Shown here: piece by piece, positions 1 through 13,658 of the stretch | How positions within the stretch are numbered: the first letter of the stretch is position 1 | Layout: each line of letters starts with the position of its first letter | Source of the DNA: Phaeosaccion multiseriatum | Taxonomy: Eukaryota; Ochrophyta, other classes | DNA length: 64,000 nucleotides | Direction: 5' to 3' | Assembly (NCBI GenBank): GCA_965112735.1 | Contig: OZ218961.1 | Location: forward strand, 186,001 to 250,000 | Notes under the pieces: model-generated | What the model was told of the DNA's origin: nothing | Databases searched by the model: none | Seen by the model: the letters and a program-made list of their open reading frames with translations, nothing else | Made by a program: the position numbers and the translations under genes

Positions 1-3000
1 TGTCCAATCTTCCAATCGCTCCGCCGACCACATCTGGCAGCAGTCTCGACATATCCATCCACAGAGGACGCACCACGAAGGTGAGGAAATCGCATTGGAG
101 AGAGAGCTGACGGATCGGTACCTCCAGCCCCTTCCGATTCGGTGTGATTTTGACGGTTACAGAAGTGTGGGGTGAGGAAGGACGGAACGTGTTGCTCGTT
201 GGTTAGGGGTTTGTAATGCGTTGGTTGGTTTGATGTGGCCGGTTTGGGGTTCAATGAGGTGGGGGTGGGGGACTACTGCGTGATTGGCACACAACACATT
301 GACGCACATATACAGACAACATACATACACGCACGCACGTACACATAGCCATGGTCTTAACCAAACGCTTAGCCTTTAACTTAACGCAAGCTTAACCTCC
401 TTCCCCTGAACCAAAACTTAAACCACCATACTGTATGGTAGGGACCTTAACATTATCGTTAACCATAGCGTTAACGCACATACCTGCATGTGAGCGGGCA
501 CCGGCAGGCCCGCGCTCCTGGCCATGTCGGCTTGGAGCATGAACTCGAGATTGACACGCTCACCCCACTCCTTGGCCAGGCGGGGCACCATCGTTAACGT
601 GCTCAGGTCACCTGTTGGTCATTCATGTTGGTGATACAGAGGGGGGGGAGGAGAGGGGGGAGGGGAGGGGAGGGGAGGGAGAGGAGAAGAGAGGGGTCAA
701 TATCATCCATCCACCCACTGCCATTCATCCATTACCATCCATCCACTGCCATCCATCCAGTACCTGCGTGCACGACGACGTTGAACATGTTGAAGAGCAC
801 AGGGGCACCCGTGATTTTCGATTTGGCCCCCGGAGCAAGCTCACTCACGCTCTGAGCCTCGCCCAGCAGCTGCGTAAGTCAAGAAATATCGGCACGTAAG
901 GAGTGCGTAAGGGTCATGAAGGATGCGATGGTGCTGGAGAAAGTACCCACTGCGGGGGTCCTCCCTCCCTCCCTCCCTCCCTCCCTCTTTCCCTCCCCAT
1001 ATACCTCCACTCACCCGGCACATCTCCATATGATGGGTCATGTCAGTTCCAAGTATGCAGGAAACGATGAGGCGCTTCGCTCGTGCGGTCTCCGCCGGCC
1101 CGAGCAGCTTCAGAACATTGTTGGGCTCGCTGCACTGACCAGACCTGCCAGAGCTGCACAAATGACCGCCGCTGCTGCCGCTGCTGCCGCTGCTGCCACT
1201 GCTGTCGCTGCTGCTGCTACTGATGCCCGTATGACTACCGCTGCTGCTGCTGTCTCCTGTCTGATTGCCCATATGACTGCCCATATGACTGCCCATTAAA
1301 CTGCTACTGCTGCATGGTGTCAGGGTCCCAAAAGTCTTGGCCTTCAAGATGTTGCCCGTAAGTATCCTGCTGCCTGGAGCATGAGCCTTGGCCATGATGA
1401 TCTTGAAGGTTTCCGATATGTGGTGCCGCTCCAGCACGGAGTCGTCGCTGTACCGCATCGCCAGCTGTGAGTGGGAGGAGGGGGGAGCACCATACCACCC
1501 ATGATCAAGTTGGTGTCAGATGGAGGTGGCATATGTGTAGGATAGGTGGGCAGGTAGGTAGGTAGGCAGGTAGGTAGGTGGGTAGGTGGGCAGGAAGAGC
1601 GTTGGCAGTGGAACGCGAGAACGAACCGGGGGGGGGGGGGGGAGAGGGCATGAGAACAGAACCCAAACCTCGCTCTCAGCCACTGTGCATTCCAAAACGA
1701 GTGTGTCCCGCATGCCTCTAAGATGCCTCCATGATCCTATACCCCTACGTACCCTTACGTACTACCCTTCCTTACCTCGCTCTCTATTTGCATGGAGAAT
1801 TCGTTGGTGTGTCCGGGGTGGTCAATGTCGTGACACAGAGCCGCCACCTGTGAGTCAGGATTCAGGTGTATCACCACATAGCAGAGGTGTGTTCACAGGC
1901 ATATGGTCGTTTGGTGGATGGGTAGATACGTAGGAAGGGTATCACAGGCATACGGGTAGAGGAGTTAAGCACATCGACATCGATATTTGTTCGATTGATA
2001 CGGTGTCACATACACTGAAAACTGCAAACTGTGTGGAAGGGTAGGGTGTCACATACACTGAAAACTGCAAACTGTGTGGAAGGATGGAAAAGGCATACGG
2101 GTGTGTGTGGGCATAGAATATGATAAGCCCCCCTAAGCATGTCTTTGCTACGATACGTAAGCTTACTTACGCACCATGGTGGCGAGGCGCGTGGTGTAGT
2201 CGGTGAGGGTGCGCATAGCGGTGCTGCCCAGCATGATCTGAGGGGAGGCATATGGAGGCATGTGAGAGGCATAGGGAAGGCAAATGGAAGCATAAGGGGA
2301 AGATTCACAGGCACCGTGAATGGAGGGACACGGAGGCATATCCGAGCTACAAAAAAGGATTAGAGGGTATATCACCACGCATATGGAGGAATTTGGAGGG
2401 GGGGCAAGAGTGGATGTGTGCGTGACTGGCCCAACCTCCTTCCTGCACTCCCTCCCTCCCTCCCTCCCTCCCACCCACCCTCCCCTCCCTCCCAACCTCC
2501 CCTCCCTCACCTGCACAGTGTGCATGACTGAAGCCCCATGGTAGGCGTTGTGGTAAGGGTTGGACGCCCTGTAGCCGTCAAGCACCTTCCTCACGAAGCG
2601 CCGTAGGGTGCCATCCGAGGGGTGGCACAGGGGCCGTAGAGCCTCCATGCCCTCTCCAAACTCGAACTCCTTTCAGTCCGTCAGTCAGTCAGTCAATGAA
2701 AAATAAGTTAGTGAGAGCGTGAGTCAGTAGTGCGTCCTCCTTCCCTCCTGCCCCCTAACCCCTCCCCTCTCCCCTCCCCCACTGATTGCCATCCCCTGCC
2801 ATCCCCTGCCATCCCCTGCCATCCCCTGCCATCCCCTGCCATTCCCTGCCATCCCCTTACATGCACAACGAAGTCCTCAAGCTCGGGTCGACTCATGCCC
2901 AAGATGTCCGCATCCCAACACTGCCGTAACTCGTCAAGATCCCCCTTGAAGGGGCGATGGCAGTGGATGATCTTGTCAGGACCGCACTGCACGATGGCAC

Positions 3001-6000
3001 CGGGGGAGGAGGGCGTCAAAGAGGAGCGCTGTAGCTCCTCCTTCTCCTTCTCCTTCTCTTCCTTCCGCTCTCGCTCCAGCCCCCCATCCGATGCTATCCG
3101 CGAAAGCTCCAGCCCATCTGCTGCCATCCCCAGGATGTTGTCTTTACCGGCCCCTTCTCTCTGCCCTCCTCCTCCTCCTCCTCCTCCTCCTCCTTCAACT
3201 GCGGTTGCGAGTGATCCTTCTAGTGCATCACCAGCTGCTACTCTTCCACCCTCACTCTTGACAGACTTCTCTTCCTCCTCTTCCTCCTCTATACCCGCGG
3301 CTTCTCCCCATCCACTGCCATCCCCCTGCTCCTTTCCGCACGCCCCTGATGCTGCAGCTTCCTCGCCGTAGAGCGAAAAGAGAGACACCAATGGCATGGC
3401 CGCAGTGTGGGTGTCCCCGGGGGGGAGGTGCGTTCCAGGCGGGGGAATCCCAGGGGTGGGCATCCCAGGGGGGTGCGATGATACCACAGCACTGGCACTC
3501 GTACTGGCACATACCCTCCTACTGACAGCACCGAGGGCACCAAGGGCAGCCTTGTCCTCCTCCGCAATTGGTGATACAGGCACAGCAGCGACGGCAGCCG
3601 CGGGTGATCCAGCTTCAGCTCCAGCTCCAGGAGTTGGTGATACAACAGCGACAGCAGCAGCAGCAGCAGTTGGTGAAACAGCCGCCGCCCCATGCAGGCC
3701 CATACCCCCAGACACCGTTCGTCTTCGCCCTGTCGAGCTGCCTTGGCAAGTTGGTGATACAGAGACAGCAGCTGGAAGCGGGCTTGGCGACTGCTGCTGC
3801 TTCCCTTCGAGCAAGCGCTGCCTGCCTTGCTGATTGCCTCTGTTGCCATCCGCTACCATTGTCATCCTCCCCTCACCGGCAGCAGCAGCAGCAGTTGGTG
3901 ATACAGCAACAGTTGGTGATACAGCAGCTGCTGCCATTGCTGGAGCTTGCGCCATTGGCATTCGCATCGGCAGGGGCATTGTCTTTGCATAAGGCGAGGG
4001 AGGAGCCAGGGGCATGCCCTGTAACTGTTGAAACTGTTGTAACTGTGTATGTACTGCTTGTGCGTGTGGGACGCCCCCTCCACTCGATCTCCTGCGGCAC
4101 AGCTCCAGCAAGGAGTGTCCACTCCGACCCACCTGCAAAGTTCAAAGTTCCAGTTTGGGGAGGGGGGGGGCATCCGAGGTGTCAGGACAGAGGGGGGGGG
4201 GTGGGGGAGGGGGTACCCTAAACATGACAACTCAAACTGAGAACTGATTCAACTGAAGTCCGACCACTACATCTGACAAAGAGAGAGAGAGGAGAGAGAA
4301 GAGGGAGAGACAGATAAGCTCGCTGCGTGACAAGTGCTTGAAATTGACTCACCTCACGGGAGGCGGAGGAGTCTCCCCCCCCGCTGGCGCTGCTGCGCCC
4401 CTCAGAGGATGAGCTGTTGACATCCTTGAAGTCAGCACGGCCCTGAGGGGTGGCAAGTTGGTGATACAGCAGTGGAGGAGGTGTGCGAGTGAGCGAGGGA
4501 GTGGGGTGGGGTGGGCGGGGTAAGGGGAGGGAGGGAGTCAGTGATTGAGTGATTGAGTGCGTGAGTGAGAGTGAGTGGGAGTGAGAGCGAAAGGGGACGG
4601 ATGGCAGTGGATGGGCAGGGGGGATGGCAGTGGATGGGCAGGGGGAGGCAGCGGAATGGCGCAAGGACGGAAGTGAGGACATTAAACTGTACCCACACGT
4701 ACGTAAGCATACGTAAGGCATCTGATTGCACCCCCTCTGAGGCTGTAGGCGACAAAGGCCCACATCCACTGCCGTCTTCCTACCACAGCCAATCTGTGAC
4801 TGACCTTCATGTAGCTGATCTGAATGCCTAAGCGCCGAAGCGGCACCACGAGCTCTGCACAGAAGCGCTCCGCCTCCGCTACATCGAGGCTGGAGAAGAA
4901 GGACATACCCCCCCCGTCCGCTGCCATACCCCCCTTCTCCTCCTCCTCCTCCTCCTCCTCCACCTCCTCCTCCCCCTCTTCCTCCTCCTCCTCCTCCTCC
5001 TCCTCCTCCTCCTCCTCCTCTTCCTCCTCCTCACCCCTCTCCGAACGCTGCCCCACGGAGGCGGAGGAGGTCCGTCGAGCTCTTCTCTCCACCCCATTCA
5101 CATCCATGTACAACCAACTCCTGCCCTCCCTGCTCGCACTCTCGCTCCGCCCCCGCCGCGTCCTTCGTCGATGCACAGACCGTCGCCGCTGCTGCTGTAT
5201 CACCAACTTCTGCGCCCCCCCGGAGGGATCATGGTCTGGGATCTCGAGCCGATTGACTGCCTCCAACACCGCCAGTACACGCCCCACGCCCCCGATGACC
5301 AACGGCTTTTCACAGATGGGCACCACCATTATAGAGCGGGTGGGCGACACCCTGCCGAAGCCTAACCTTGCATCCACACCGGAGCCTCGGGTCGGAAGCC
5401 TTCCTCCTCCTCTTGCTCCTCCTCCTCCTCCTCCTCCTCCTCCTCCTCCTCCTCCACCACCACCACCTCCATCTCCCCCCCTTCCTCCTCCTCCTCCTCC
5501 TCCTCCTCCTCTTCCTCCTCCTCCTCCTCCTCCTCCTCCTCCCGTCTCTACCCCCCCCTTCCCCCCTGTCCCCGCCTCCGTCCCGTGCAACCCTCCCCCC
5601 CCCTCACTGCCCAGAAGGGTCCCCACGCTGCCACTAATGCTGCTGTTGCGACTGTGATGGTGGTGGTGGTGCCTCACAGAAGCGCCATGTCCATCAGGTG
5701 GGGAGTTGGAGCCCTTGTGTTTCCGTGTACTTTTCCCTTTCCCTTTCCCTTTCCCCGGCCCCGCAGCAGCAGTTGGTGATTCACGTACAGCACAAGACTT
5801 TGCCAGACTGTCTGCATCACCACCACCATCCGAGTGCGTGCGTGCGTGCGTACGTGAGTGTGTGCGTGCGTGGTGTACGCCTCCCCCGGAAAGCGAGATG
5901 GCGGTGAGGGAGCTCCCGTGCAGGCTTGAGGCACTCACAAGTCGGCGGGACTCCACTACGTCGTTACTGAGCACCTGTTGGCAGTGGATGGACAGCAGTG

Positions 6001-8107
6001 GATGGCAGTGGATGAGGATCGCAGTGGATGGCAGTGGATGAGGATCGCAGTGAATGGGAAGGGGGGACGGCCATGGATGGGTTGGAGGGACGGCCATGGA
6101 TGGAAGACATGGCATGGGATTGCAGTGGATGGCAGTGGATGGCAGTGGCGTACCTTCTCTCCGTAGAGGGCGGTGGAGCCCACTGCTCCCCTGCCCAGGG
6201 GGATTCGCGCGATCTTGTCTTGCAGCTCCTCCTCCTGGGATGGCAGTGGATGGCAGTGGATGGCAGGGGATGGCAGGGGATGGCAGGGGATGGCAGGGGA
6301 TCGAGGGGGAAATGGGGGTAGGGTGGGCGGTGGAGCGGGTGGGGTGAGTGTGGTGGAAAGGTGGGGTGCAAGTTTGCGTTGGCGTGGATGGATGGCAGTG
6401 GATGGATGGGTTGTAGAAGTGAATGTGTGTGTTTGTGTGCATGTAGGTGTGTGCGTGCATGTACTCACATGGTCCCCAATGCCGCCCTCTCTCTCACTCA
6501 CGAGCGGTGCCCACACCTCCTTCTTCACAGGGTCCACAATCCAGATGCGCACGCACTCACATCTGCACACAGGTGGGGACGGGGATATTAGAGTCATACG
6601 GGGGGAGGGAGAAGCGACAGAGGAGAGAGAGGCGGCAGGAAGGAGGGGAAGCTGACACTTGATCGATCCTTCACTCTCCTCCCCGTCCTCCTCCTCATGC
6701 AAGCATGTACACAAAAACAAAGGGCTGAAACAAGGCCAAGTGATCATCGATCAGTGATGCATCACGGAAACTCCCTCCCTCCCTCCCTCCCTCCCTCCCT
6801 CCCTCCCTCCCTCCCTCCCTCCCTCCTCTCACCCTAGCATGTTCTTGGCTGTATCCTCCGCCGCCCACAGCAGATTGAGCAGCGTGGAGCTGGCACTCAG
6901 TCTGTGTGCCCACTCACTCCTTGCCTGCAGCCTCAGCAGGGCGGCTCTGTTCTCTGCCAGCAGCCTTGCCTTGTGTAGAGAGATGCCTGCCAACTCGGAA
7001 ACATGCCGCAGAACCTTCTCGTCTTCAAGTGTAAACCCCTCCTCCTCCTCCTCCTCCTCCTCCTCCTCCTCCTCCCCCTCCTCCGTCCACGCCCTCCTCT
7101 CTCCCTCTCCCTCGCCCTCGTCCGCGTCCTCATCCTTCGCGTCTAGCTGCTGCTGCTGCTCTTCGTCTTCTTCTTCCTCCTCCTTCTCCTCCTCCTCGAC
7201 CCAGAGAACATGCCTTTGTTCTTGCCCTCGCCCTTGCTCTCTCATTCTTCTACCTCTCCTCCCGCCACCACCACCACCAGCAGCAGCAGCAGCAGCAGTA
7301 CTGCTACCATCACTGCTACCACCACTACTGCTACCATCACTACTACTCCTCCCCCTACTCCGCGCGGCGCCCCTGGGGGGCTTATTCACAGCTGACGACG
7401 ACGGGGCCCCGGGGGGGAAGTAGTAGCCCCCGCCCCACTCGCCTCTCCCCCCGGGGGCAAAGTAGCCGCCGCCCCTCTCCTCCCCCTCCTCCTCCTCCTC
7501 CTCCTCCTTCTCGTCCTCCTCCTCTCCCTCACCCCCCTTTCCCGCCCCCCATCCCCTTCTCCTCCTCCTCCTCCTCCTCCTCCTCCGGCTCCGGCGGCTC
7601 TTGTTGATGGCCTGAAGCACGGCGAGTACGTTGCCATCATGGTCCTTCACAGGCATGCACACCACACTGCGAGTTCGGAAACCTGTGTTCCTGTCCACCA
7701 CCTGTGGAGGTACGTAAGACGTACGTAACATTATATCGGAGGGAGGGAGGGAGAGAGAGGGAGAGACAGTCGGTGTACAGTTTGAGTTCCTGTTCCCTAG
7801 ACCTTACACTATGACTTCCACGCAGAACTCAGGCAATCCAAAGCAGAACCGCCCCGCCCATCATGATGCAACACGTATGTACTACAAACGTACTACATAC
7901 ATGACAACACACGTACTACACACGTACTACATATGTACTATGACGTACCTCGCTGAAGTTTGGGTGGGCGTAGGCGTCGTTGGTGCGGATGCTCTTGCCT
8001 GTCTGGGCCACTGCCCCTGCAAGCCCTGCAGTGACGGGCAGTTCCACTCCGATGACGGACTCGTCCACGGCATGAGTTACGCGAAGCTTCTTGCCATTGC
8101 TAAGGTG

Positions 8108-8154
<47 letters not shown>

Positions 8155-11100
8155 CGTGTGTGTGTGTGTGTGCGTGCGGAAGGAGAAGGAGGAGGGAACA
8201 GAGAGAGGAAGGGGAAAAGAGGCAAGGAACGAGAGCGAGGGAGGGAGGAGAGAGAGGGGAAAGGCGAACGTTAGATTGTAGCGTTGAGACAAGTGCAAAG
8301 TGGAGTGGAGTGGAAGTGGAGTGGAGCGGAGCCGAGCCAGGGAGAAGGGAAGGAGGGAAGGAAGACACCACGAACGAAACATCAGAAAGAAGGAGGTACG
8401 GAGGGACAGAAGGGAGGAAGGAAGGAAGGGTCGTCGGCATGTGTGTGCGCGTGTGTGTGCGTCAATGTACAGGCAGGCCCGCCCCCCTCTCCTCTCTGTC
8501 CACTGCCATGCTCACTCCCCATCCAGTGACATCTGTGAAACAACCCACCTCGTGACTTGGAACAATGTGACTCTGTCGGCGTGAAGCAGCTCCTTGCTCA
8601 CTTCGAACAGTTGCCGCATCACGTCACTATTGTTGGCCTGGTGTGCACGGAGAGGGAGGGAGGGAGGGAGGGAGGGAGGGATGTGGGGGGGAGAAGGGGA
8701 GGGAGGGAGGGAGGGAGGGAGAAGAGGGGGAGGGAAGGGAGGGGGAGAGAGACGAAGAGGGAAGGAGAGGAGGAGAGGGAGGGAGAGGGAGGGAGGGACA
8801 AGAGAGAGAACGCAAAAGATAAGAGGAAGAGCTGGACGGAAAGGGATGCTCAGATGGTAATGGATGGATGCATCGATGGCAATGGAGGGCATGGAATGGC
8901 CATCGCCCACAGGGTCTAACAAAACTGGGACTGAAACGAACGACTGCTGCTGCCCATGCTTGGTGTTCCACAGCTACACGAGTTGGTGCTACAAGGGGAC
9001 ATGACGTGCCTGTTTGGCGACGGAGCTGAGCATGGAAACGACTCCGTCAAGGCGCTTGTGCTGAGAAAGTGTGGTCCTCGCCAACTGTGAGGGGGGGAGG
9101 GGTCAGAGGAGGGACGCAGGGGAGGGGGAGAGGGAGGGAGGGAGGGAGGGAGGGAGGGAGGGAGGGGGGAGGGAGAGACGGGGTCAGAGCCATCCTTCCG
9201 CACCATTCACACAAAATACACACGCACACACCCACCCACAGGAAAACATACCCACCCACCCACACACACACGCACATGCACGCACACATACACACACGCG
9301 CACACACACACACGCACACATACACACACGGACCTTCTCAATGCGCAGGGCTCCGGCCAACACATCGGCAGTCTGGCGGACGGCGGACACGTCTCTTCGA
9401 CAAAAAGTCGCACTGCTCGACTCGGAAACCTTGTTGATGGCAATGACGATGACAGAAACCCGCCCCCCCCAACCAGCACTAGCAGCGGGCGTATCACCAA
9501 CTGCTACTGCTGCTGCTCTGCTGCCATCCTCCTGCTCCGTGATGGGCAGCGCCAGCACTGTACGGACGGGAATGCCCCTCCGTGCAAGAGTGCGCCCAAG
9601 AAAGTCGTCGCCAATGTCCATGCCTCCTCTTCCGGTATCACCACCTCCTTCACCACCAGTCGCGGTCTCCGCCTCGTCGTGTGCGTGTGGATGCCCTACT
9701 CGGCCGAGGACAGGCTGCCCGCTCCACACCGCCTGCTCAAGCACACCCAGTGGCCGGCCCTGTCCTTCTCCTACTCCTCCTCCCCTTCCTCGCAAGACGA
9801 TTTTCCTGCCTATCCAGTCCGCAACTTGGTCTCTGAAAGGCTTCCCTTCGTCTGGACCCGTCGCACCACCCGGCCCAGTTTCAGTGCCAGTTTCCCCCTC
9901 TGATCCGAAGGCGGCAAGCGAAGTATAGCAGTTCCTGAACCCTCCTTCCCTATCCCCTTCCCCATCATCGTCATAGTCGTCGCCCTCCTGTCCCCCCGTA
10001 CCACCAACAGCAGCACCAGCACCAGCACCAGCATCAGCAGCAGCAGCAGCCGCCGCCGCTAAGGGCGTGAGCGTGCACTGATCCCTGCCCACTTGATACA
10101 ACGCGATGGCCGTGCAGCGAATTTGGGTGGCCGCGAAGCGAAGACTCTTCTCGAGGAAGGGTGCAGTCTCCTGTCGCTGACCTGCTTGCCCTGCTCTGCC
10201 TGATACTGCTGCTGTACCACCAACTGCTGCTGCTGCCCTTGGACGGGCCGGTCCCATTTCCGAAACGCCAAATTCAGTCGCCAAGACCATCTCCGAAGGC
10301 CTCTGCTGCTGCTGCTGCTGCTGCTCATGATGAATATGATGCCGTTCCTCGACTCGGAGGCCTTGGCCTTGCCCTTGCCCTCCCCCCCCCCCCTCCTGCT
10401 CGGGGGTGAGCTTTCCTTCTCCCTCTACACCCGCCCCCTCCTCCGTGAAACCGTCCCCCTGGCTTGACATCCACAGCCCGACACCAGGTACTGCGGAGGC
10501 CCCTTCGGGGGAGAGAGTGATGGAGCTAGACGAGCGGCAGCTGTGGGTGTGGCTGTGGCTGCTGTTGAGATTCCATGGTCCCGATGGCAGTGGATGGGAC
10601 GGTGTCGCAGCGGAACGGGAGGATGGGAACATCTGTGTTGTTGTGGTGTTGTGTGGGTCGGGTGGGTGGGTGGGGGGGGGGGGGGGGGGGGGGGGGCAGA
10701 AAGGAAAAACAGAGGGGAGGGAGAAAAGAGTGCAAAAGATGAAGGGAGAGAGGGAGAGAGGAAGGTGAAGGCAGGGACGGAGGAAGGAAAGGAGGAAGGA
10801 AGGAAGGAAGGGAGTGTGTGAGTGAGTGAGAAAGGGAGGGAGGGACGGAGGGAGCGGGGGAGGGAGGAAGGAAGCAAAGCAAGGGAATGAAGGGAAAAAA
10901 GGGTTTGGGTGTTCGAAGTCGCGGGTGTCAGGAGCCGTGCGGAGAGGAGAGAGGAGAGGAGAGGAGAGGGGGGAGGAGAGGAGAGGGGGGAGGAGAGGAG
11001 AGGAGAGGAGAGGAGAATAAGAGGAGAGGAGAGGAGAGGAGAGGAGAGGAGAGGAGAGGCGAGGCGAGGAGAGAAGAAGAGAGGAGAGGAGAGGAGAGGG

Positions 11101-12176
11101 GGGAGGGGAGGAGAGGAGAGGAGAGGAGAGGAGAGGAGAGGGGGGAGGAGAGGAGAAAATAAGAGAGGCCCTCTGAGAGACCTTTGCAGATGTTGGCTGT
11201 GCTCTCTCTTGGGGGAGGAGGGGCACCATCCACTGCCATCCTCCTGTTCTTCCTCCACTCCACTCCCCGCCTCCCCTCCCTCCCTCCCTCTTTCCCTCTT
11301 TCCCTCCACTCCTTGCTTACCCTCCCTCCCCCTCCCCGTTCATGCCTTCTCCCCCCCCCCCTCCCTGCCTACCCGTCCACCACTGTCTCCCCTCGCCCTA
11401 CGTCCCACACGCACCTTGGCCGCCACTCCCACGCCCCCCCGTGACCGTTGGGCCCTCGCATGGCGCCCACTCCTTCCCACACCGACACCGATACCGCCGT
11501 CGTCGTCATCTGTAAGGGCTGTGGGGGAGCAGGGGGGCGAGTAGACAAAGGCGCTCCCGCCCCCACCTTCGCCCCGGGCAAAGTAGCGCGCCCCCCCCCT
11601 GTCGAAGTAGCGAGGCAGGTACGACGTCCTGTCGGCGGCACTGAGTAGCAGCTGCTGCTGGCGTGCGGCGTCGTCCTCCTCGTCATCCTCAGTCACAATG
11701 TGCCCCCTCCCTTCCTCCTCCTGCCACTCAAAGACCCCAGCAACAGCGGGGTGGTCGTTGAGGCACCCTCGCACCGGCCCCTCCTCTGGCGAGTGTGTGT
11801 GCGCAGTACCTGTGTGTTCCGTCGCCGCTTCTTTCCCGTCTGTCACGCTCCCCCCTCCCCTCACGGTGGCTTCGGTCCAAGGCCTAGCCGCGCCGGTGGG
11901 GGGCGCAGAGCTTGTGCTGCCTTTACTGCCGCTGCCGGCGCTGCTCGTTGCAGTGAGGAGACCCGCCAGCGCGGTCCGAGCACTGGCCAAAACGTCGGCC
12001 GCCGTGGCCACCCTCTCTTCCGCAGCCGCTGCTCCTGCTTCCCTCTCCCCTTGCTCCCCTCTCTCGCTCCCCCATCTCTCCTCTCTCTCCCCAAGGGTCA
12101 GAGCGGCGGCTGCAGCATCAAGGTCGCCGAGCACCGCTTGCAGGGCCTCAACATCGAGGGTCCTACTGGAGCTCAT
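1..12176 (-). CDS. Multi-GAF 3',5'-cyclic nucleotide phosphodiesterase (C-terminus beyond the window)
   Basis: This enzyme should hydrolyse cAMP and/or cGMP. Phase-consistent exons on the minus strand are 12176-11415, 10632-9334, 9084-9010, 8637-8549, 8099-7949, 7701-6833, 6562-6469, 6234-6154, 5974-4805, 4442-4353, 4132-2861, 2669-2511, 2237-2175, 1847-1776, 1464 to about 1311 (end unsure), 1129-1015, 869-764, 611-484, and about 106 to the edge, roughly 2,280 residues. Three GAF-like modules come first: exon 2; exons 4-6 (with NTGFRTRSVVCMPV); and exons 6-9. The PDEase domain follows, with NPYHNAYH (the HNxxH signature), CHDIDHPGHTNEF (metal-binding His and Asp) and FNVVVHAGDLST (last metal Asp), then FVVRPLWMDM at the edge. 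Glu, Gly, Arg and Ser runs of 30-100 residues interrupt GAF2, GAF3 and the linker. One intron (9009-8638) appears to use a GC donor. Family call is firm; substrate and GAF ligand are unknown. Confidence 0.9.
4458..4469 (-). other. TTGGTGATACAG word beside a PDE 3' splice site
   Basis: The exact 12-mer lies 15 bases before the exon that starts at 4442. In the gene it reads CTGTATCACCAA. The same word is found beside acceptors of the sulfotransferase and nitrilase genes. Confidence 0.7.
6238..6305 (-). repeat. CCATCCACTGCC block at a PDE 3' splice site
   Basis: Five or more copies of GGATGGCAGTGG or GGATGGCAGGGG on the plus strand, read as CCATCCACTGCC in the gene. They end three bases before the exon that starts at 6234. 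The same word precedes the next exon (5974) at 5979-6047. Confidence 0.8.
8108..8182. repeat. (TG)n microsatellite beside a PDE 3' splice site
   Basis: About 75 bp of TG with a few C changes lies immediately upstream, in gene orientation, of the acceptor for the exon 8099-7949. Confidence 0.85.
9010..9084 (-). other. 25-codon PDE exon followed by a probable GC-AG intron
   Basis: The exon encodes LARTTLSQHKRLDGVVSML plus SSVAKQ, the helical linker between GAF modules. It starts after CTCACAG and ends at CAG before GCACGT. No GT donor fits phase 0, whereas the GC donor keeps the reading frame into the next exon at 8637. This is inference from phase only. Confidence 0.5.
9121..9332. repeat. (GGGA)n and (CA)n microsatellites in a PDE intron
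   Basis: Runs of GGGA (about 9128-9172) and CA/CACG (about 9213-9330) fill the intron between the exons ending 9334 and starting 9084. The intron begins on the minus strand with GTCCGTGTGTGT, so the dinucleotide repeat starts inside the 5' splice site. Confidence 0.85.
10935..11160. repeat. (GAGAG)n purine tract in PDE intron 1
   Basis: Imperfect AGGAG/GAGAG repeats of about 225 bp fill the first PDE intron, with a poly-G run at about 10672-10696. The same intron has no convincing additional exon, since exons 1 and 2 join in phase 0. Confidence 0.8.
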
Positions 12177-12562
12177 GCCTTGTTGCTCCTTCTCGGAGGT
12201 GCTTGTTTGTAACCTCGTCACGACATGTTTGCCTGTCCTATGTGAAGCTCAACGTTCCCTTCTCCTTTTGTTTTTTCTCTTGCTTCCCCTTCCTCCTTGC
12301 CCCCCTTCTCACCCGCGGCGAGATGAAGGGATCCCCCTAGTACAGAGGAAACTCATCATTGTGCAGTAGTGTGAACCTGCACGCTCTCCCCTCCTTTAAA
12401 ATATCGCCACGGCAATTTGGGCACGGCGAAGAACGGGCCGGCAACGAGGAGTTTTGGGTGAGAAAGCCATAAAGTGCCATCGTCTCCTAAAAGTAACGAT
12501 CTTTGTTCACCATCTCATCCCCCCCCTTTGATCCATTTGCACATCCCTCCCTTTACCAACGA
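12177..12562. promoter_or_regulatory. Shared upstream region of the phosphodiesterase and dehydrogenase genes
   Basis: These 386 bp separate two divergent start codons, so they should hold promoters for both. An AT-rich word, TTTAAAATATCG, at about 12396 stands out in GC-rich surroundings. It could be a core promoter element, but nothing proves it. Confidence 0.35.
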
Positions 12563-13606
12563 ATGCTCACTGTAAGCTTGTTGTTGCTATTGTGTTTTGC
12601 ATCTCTCCTTACTCTGAACGCAGCGGCGGTGGTACAAAGAAGAAGAAGCAAAAGCAGCGGCAGCAGCAGCAGTTGGGGGTACTCCAATAATAGTAGGATG
12701 CTCTCCTCAGGCGGTTGGTGCAGCTGTGGCAGGGCCTCGCGGAGCACAATGAGCGCCTTCATCAGTGCAGCAGGCCCAGTTTCCCCCTTTACGAGACAGG
12801 AGCAGCGGCTCAGGCACGACAGCACGAGCAGTGGCCGGCACCTCCACCACCTTCGTCCACGTCAGAACCAACAGAGCCAGCACCCTCCGAGCCCACAGTG
12901 GCGACGAGGTAGCACCAGGCCCTCGCGTGCCATGCTCACCACGGCAGGCTCTACAGCAGCGGAGCGAGAGCCCACGGACGTTCTGGTAAAGGGGGAGCAG
13001 GGGATGCAGCACTCCGCCGCGAGGAACAGCGACCCCAACGCCGTGTTCTTCGTCACCGGAGGCAATCGTGGCATCGGTCTGGAGATGTGCAGGCAGCTCC
13101 TCGGGAGGACCAAGGTAGTGTCTGTCTCTTCGTTTGCTGGATTGTTTGTTTGTCTTTGTTTGAAGTCCAGCTTCGTATGTGCGAGAGCTGTCCTCCGTCC
13201 CCGAGTGGGTAAGAAGCCGGGGCCCTGACTCTTGCCCCTCTTTCCTCCCTTCCTTCCCATCACTCCATGTCTTTCACTGCGACAAATAGGGCACGGTGAT
13301 TGCCGCCTGTCGCGATCCGTCCTCTGCGAAGGATCTGCACGCCCTCAAAAGCAGCAGCGGATCGGAGCTCGGATCAGAGACGTCCCCGTCTCGACTGCAG
13401 ATTGTAACCCTGGACCTGACCAATCAGACCTCCATCGAGCACGCGGCACGGGAGGTACGGGAGCGCTTCGGTGGGCGGATTGACTTGCTCCTCAACGTTG
13501 CTGCGGTGCTGGGGGATGGCAAGACCACGGCCGGGCCTGAGAGGGCGCTGCGCAGCATTGATAGGGAGTGGATGGAGCACTCCATGCAGGTGTGTGTGTG
13601 TGTGTG

Positions 13607-13658
<52 letters not shown>

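Noticed and set aside
11160-11230. Extra small exon in phosphodiesterase intron 1
   Set aside because: Possible splice sites exist, but exons 1 and 2 already join in phase 0 and the peptide has no support.
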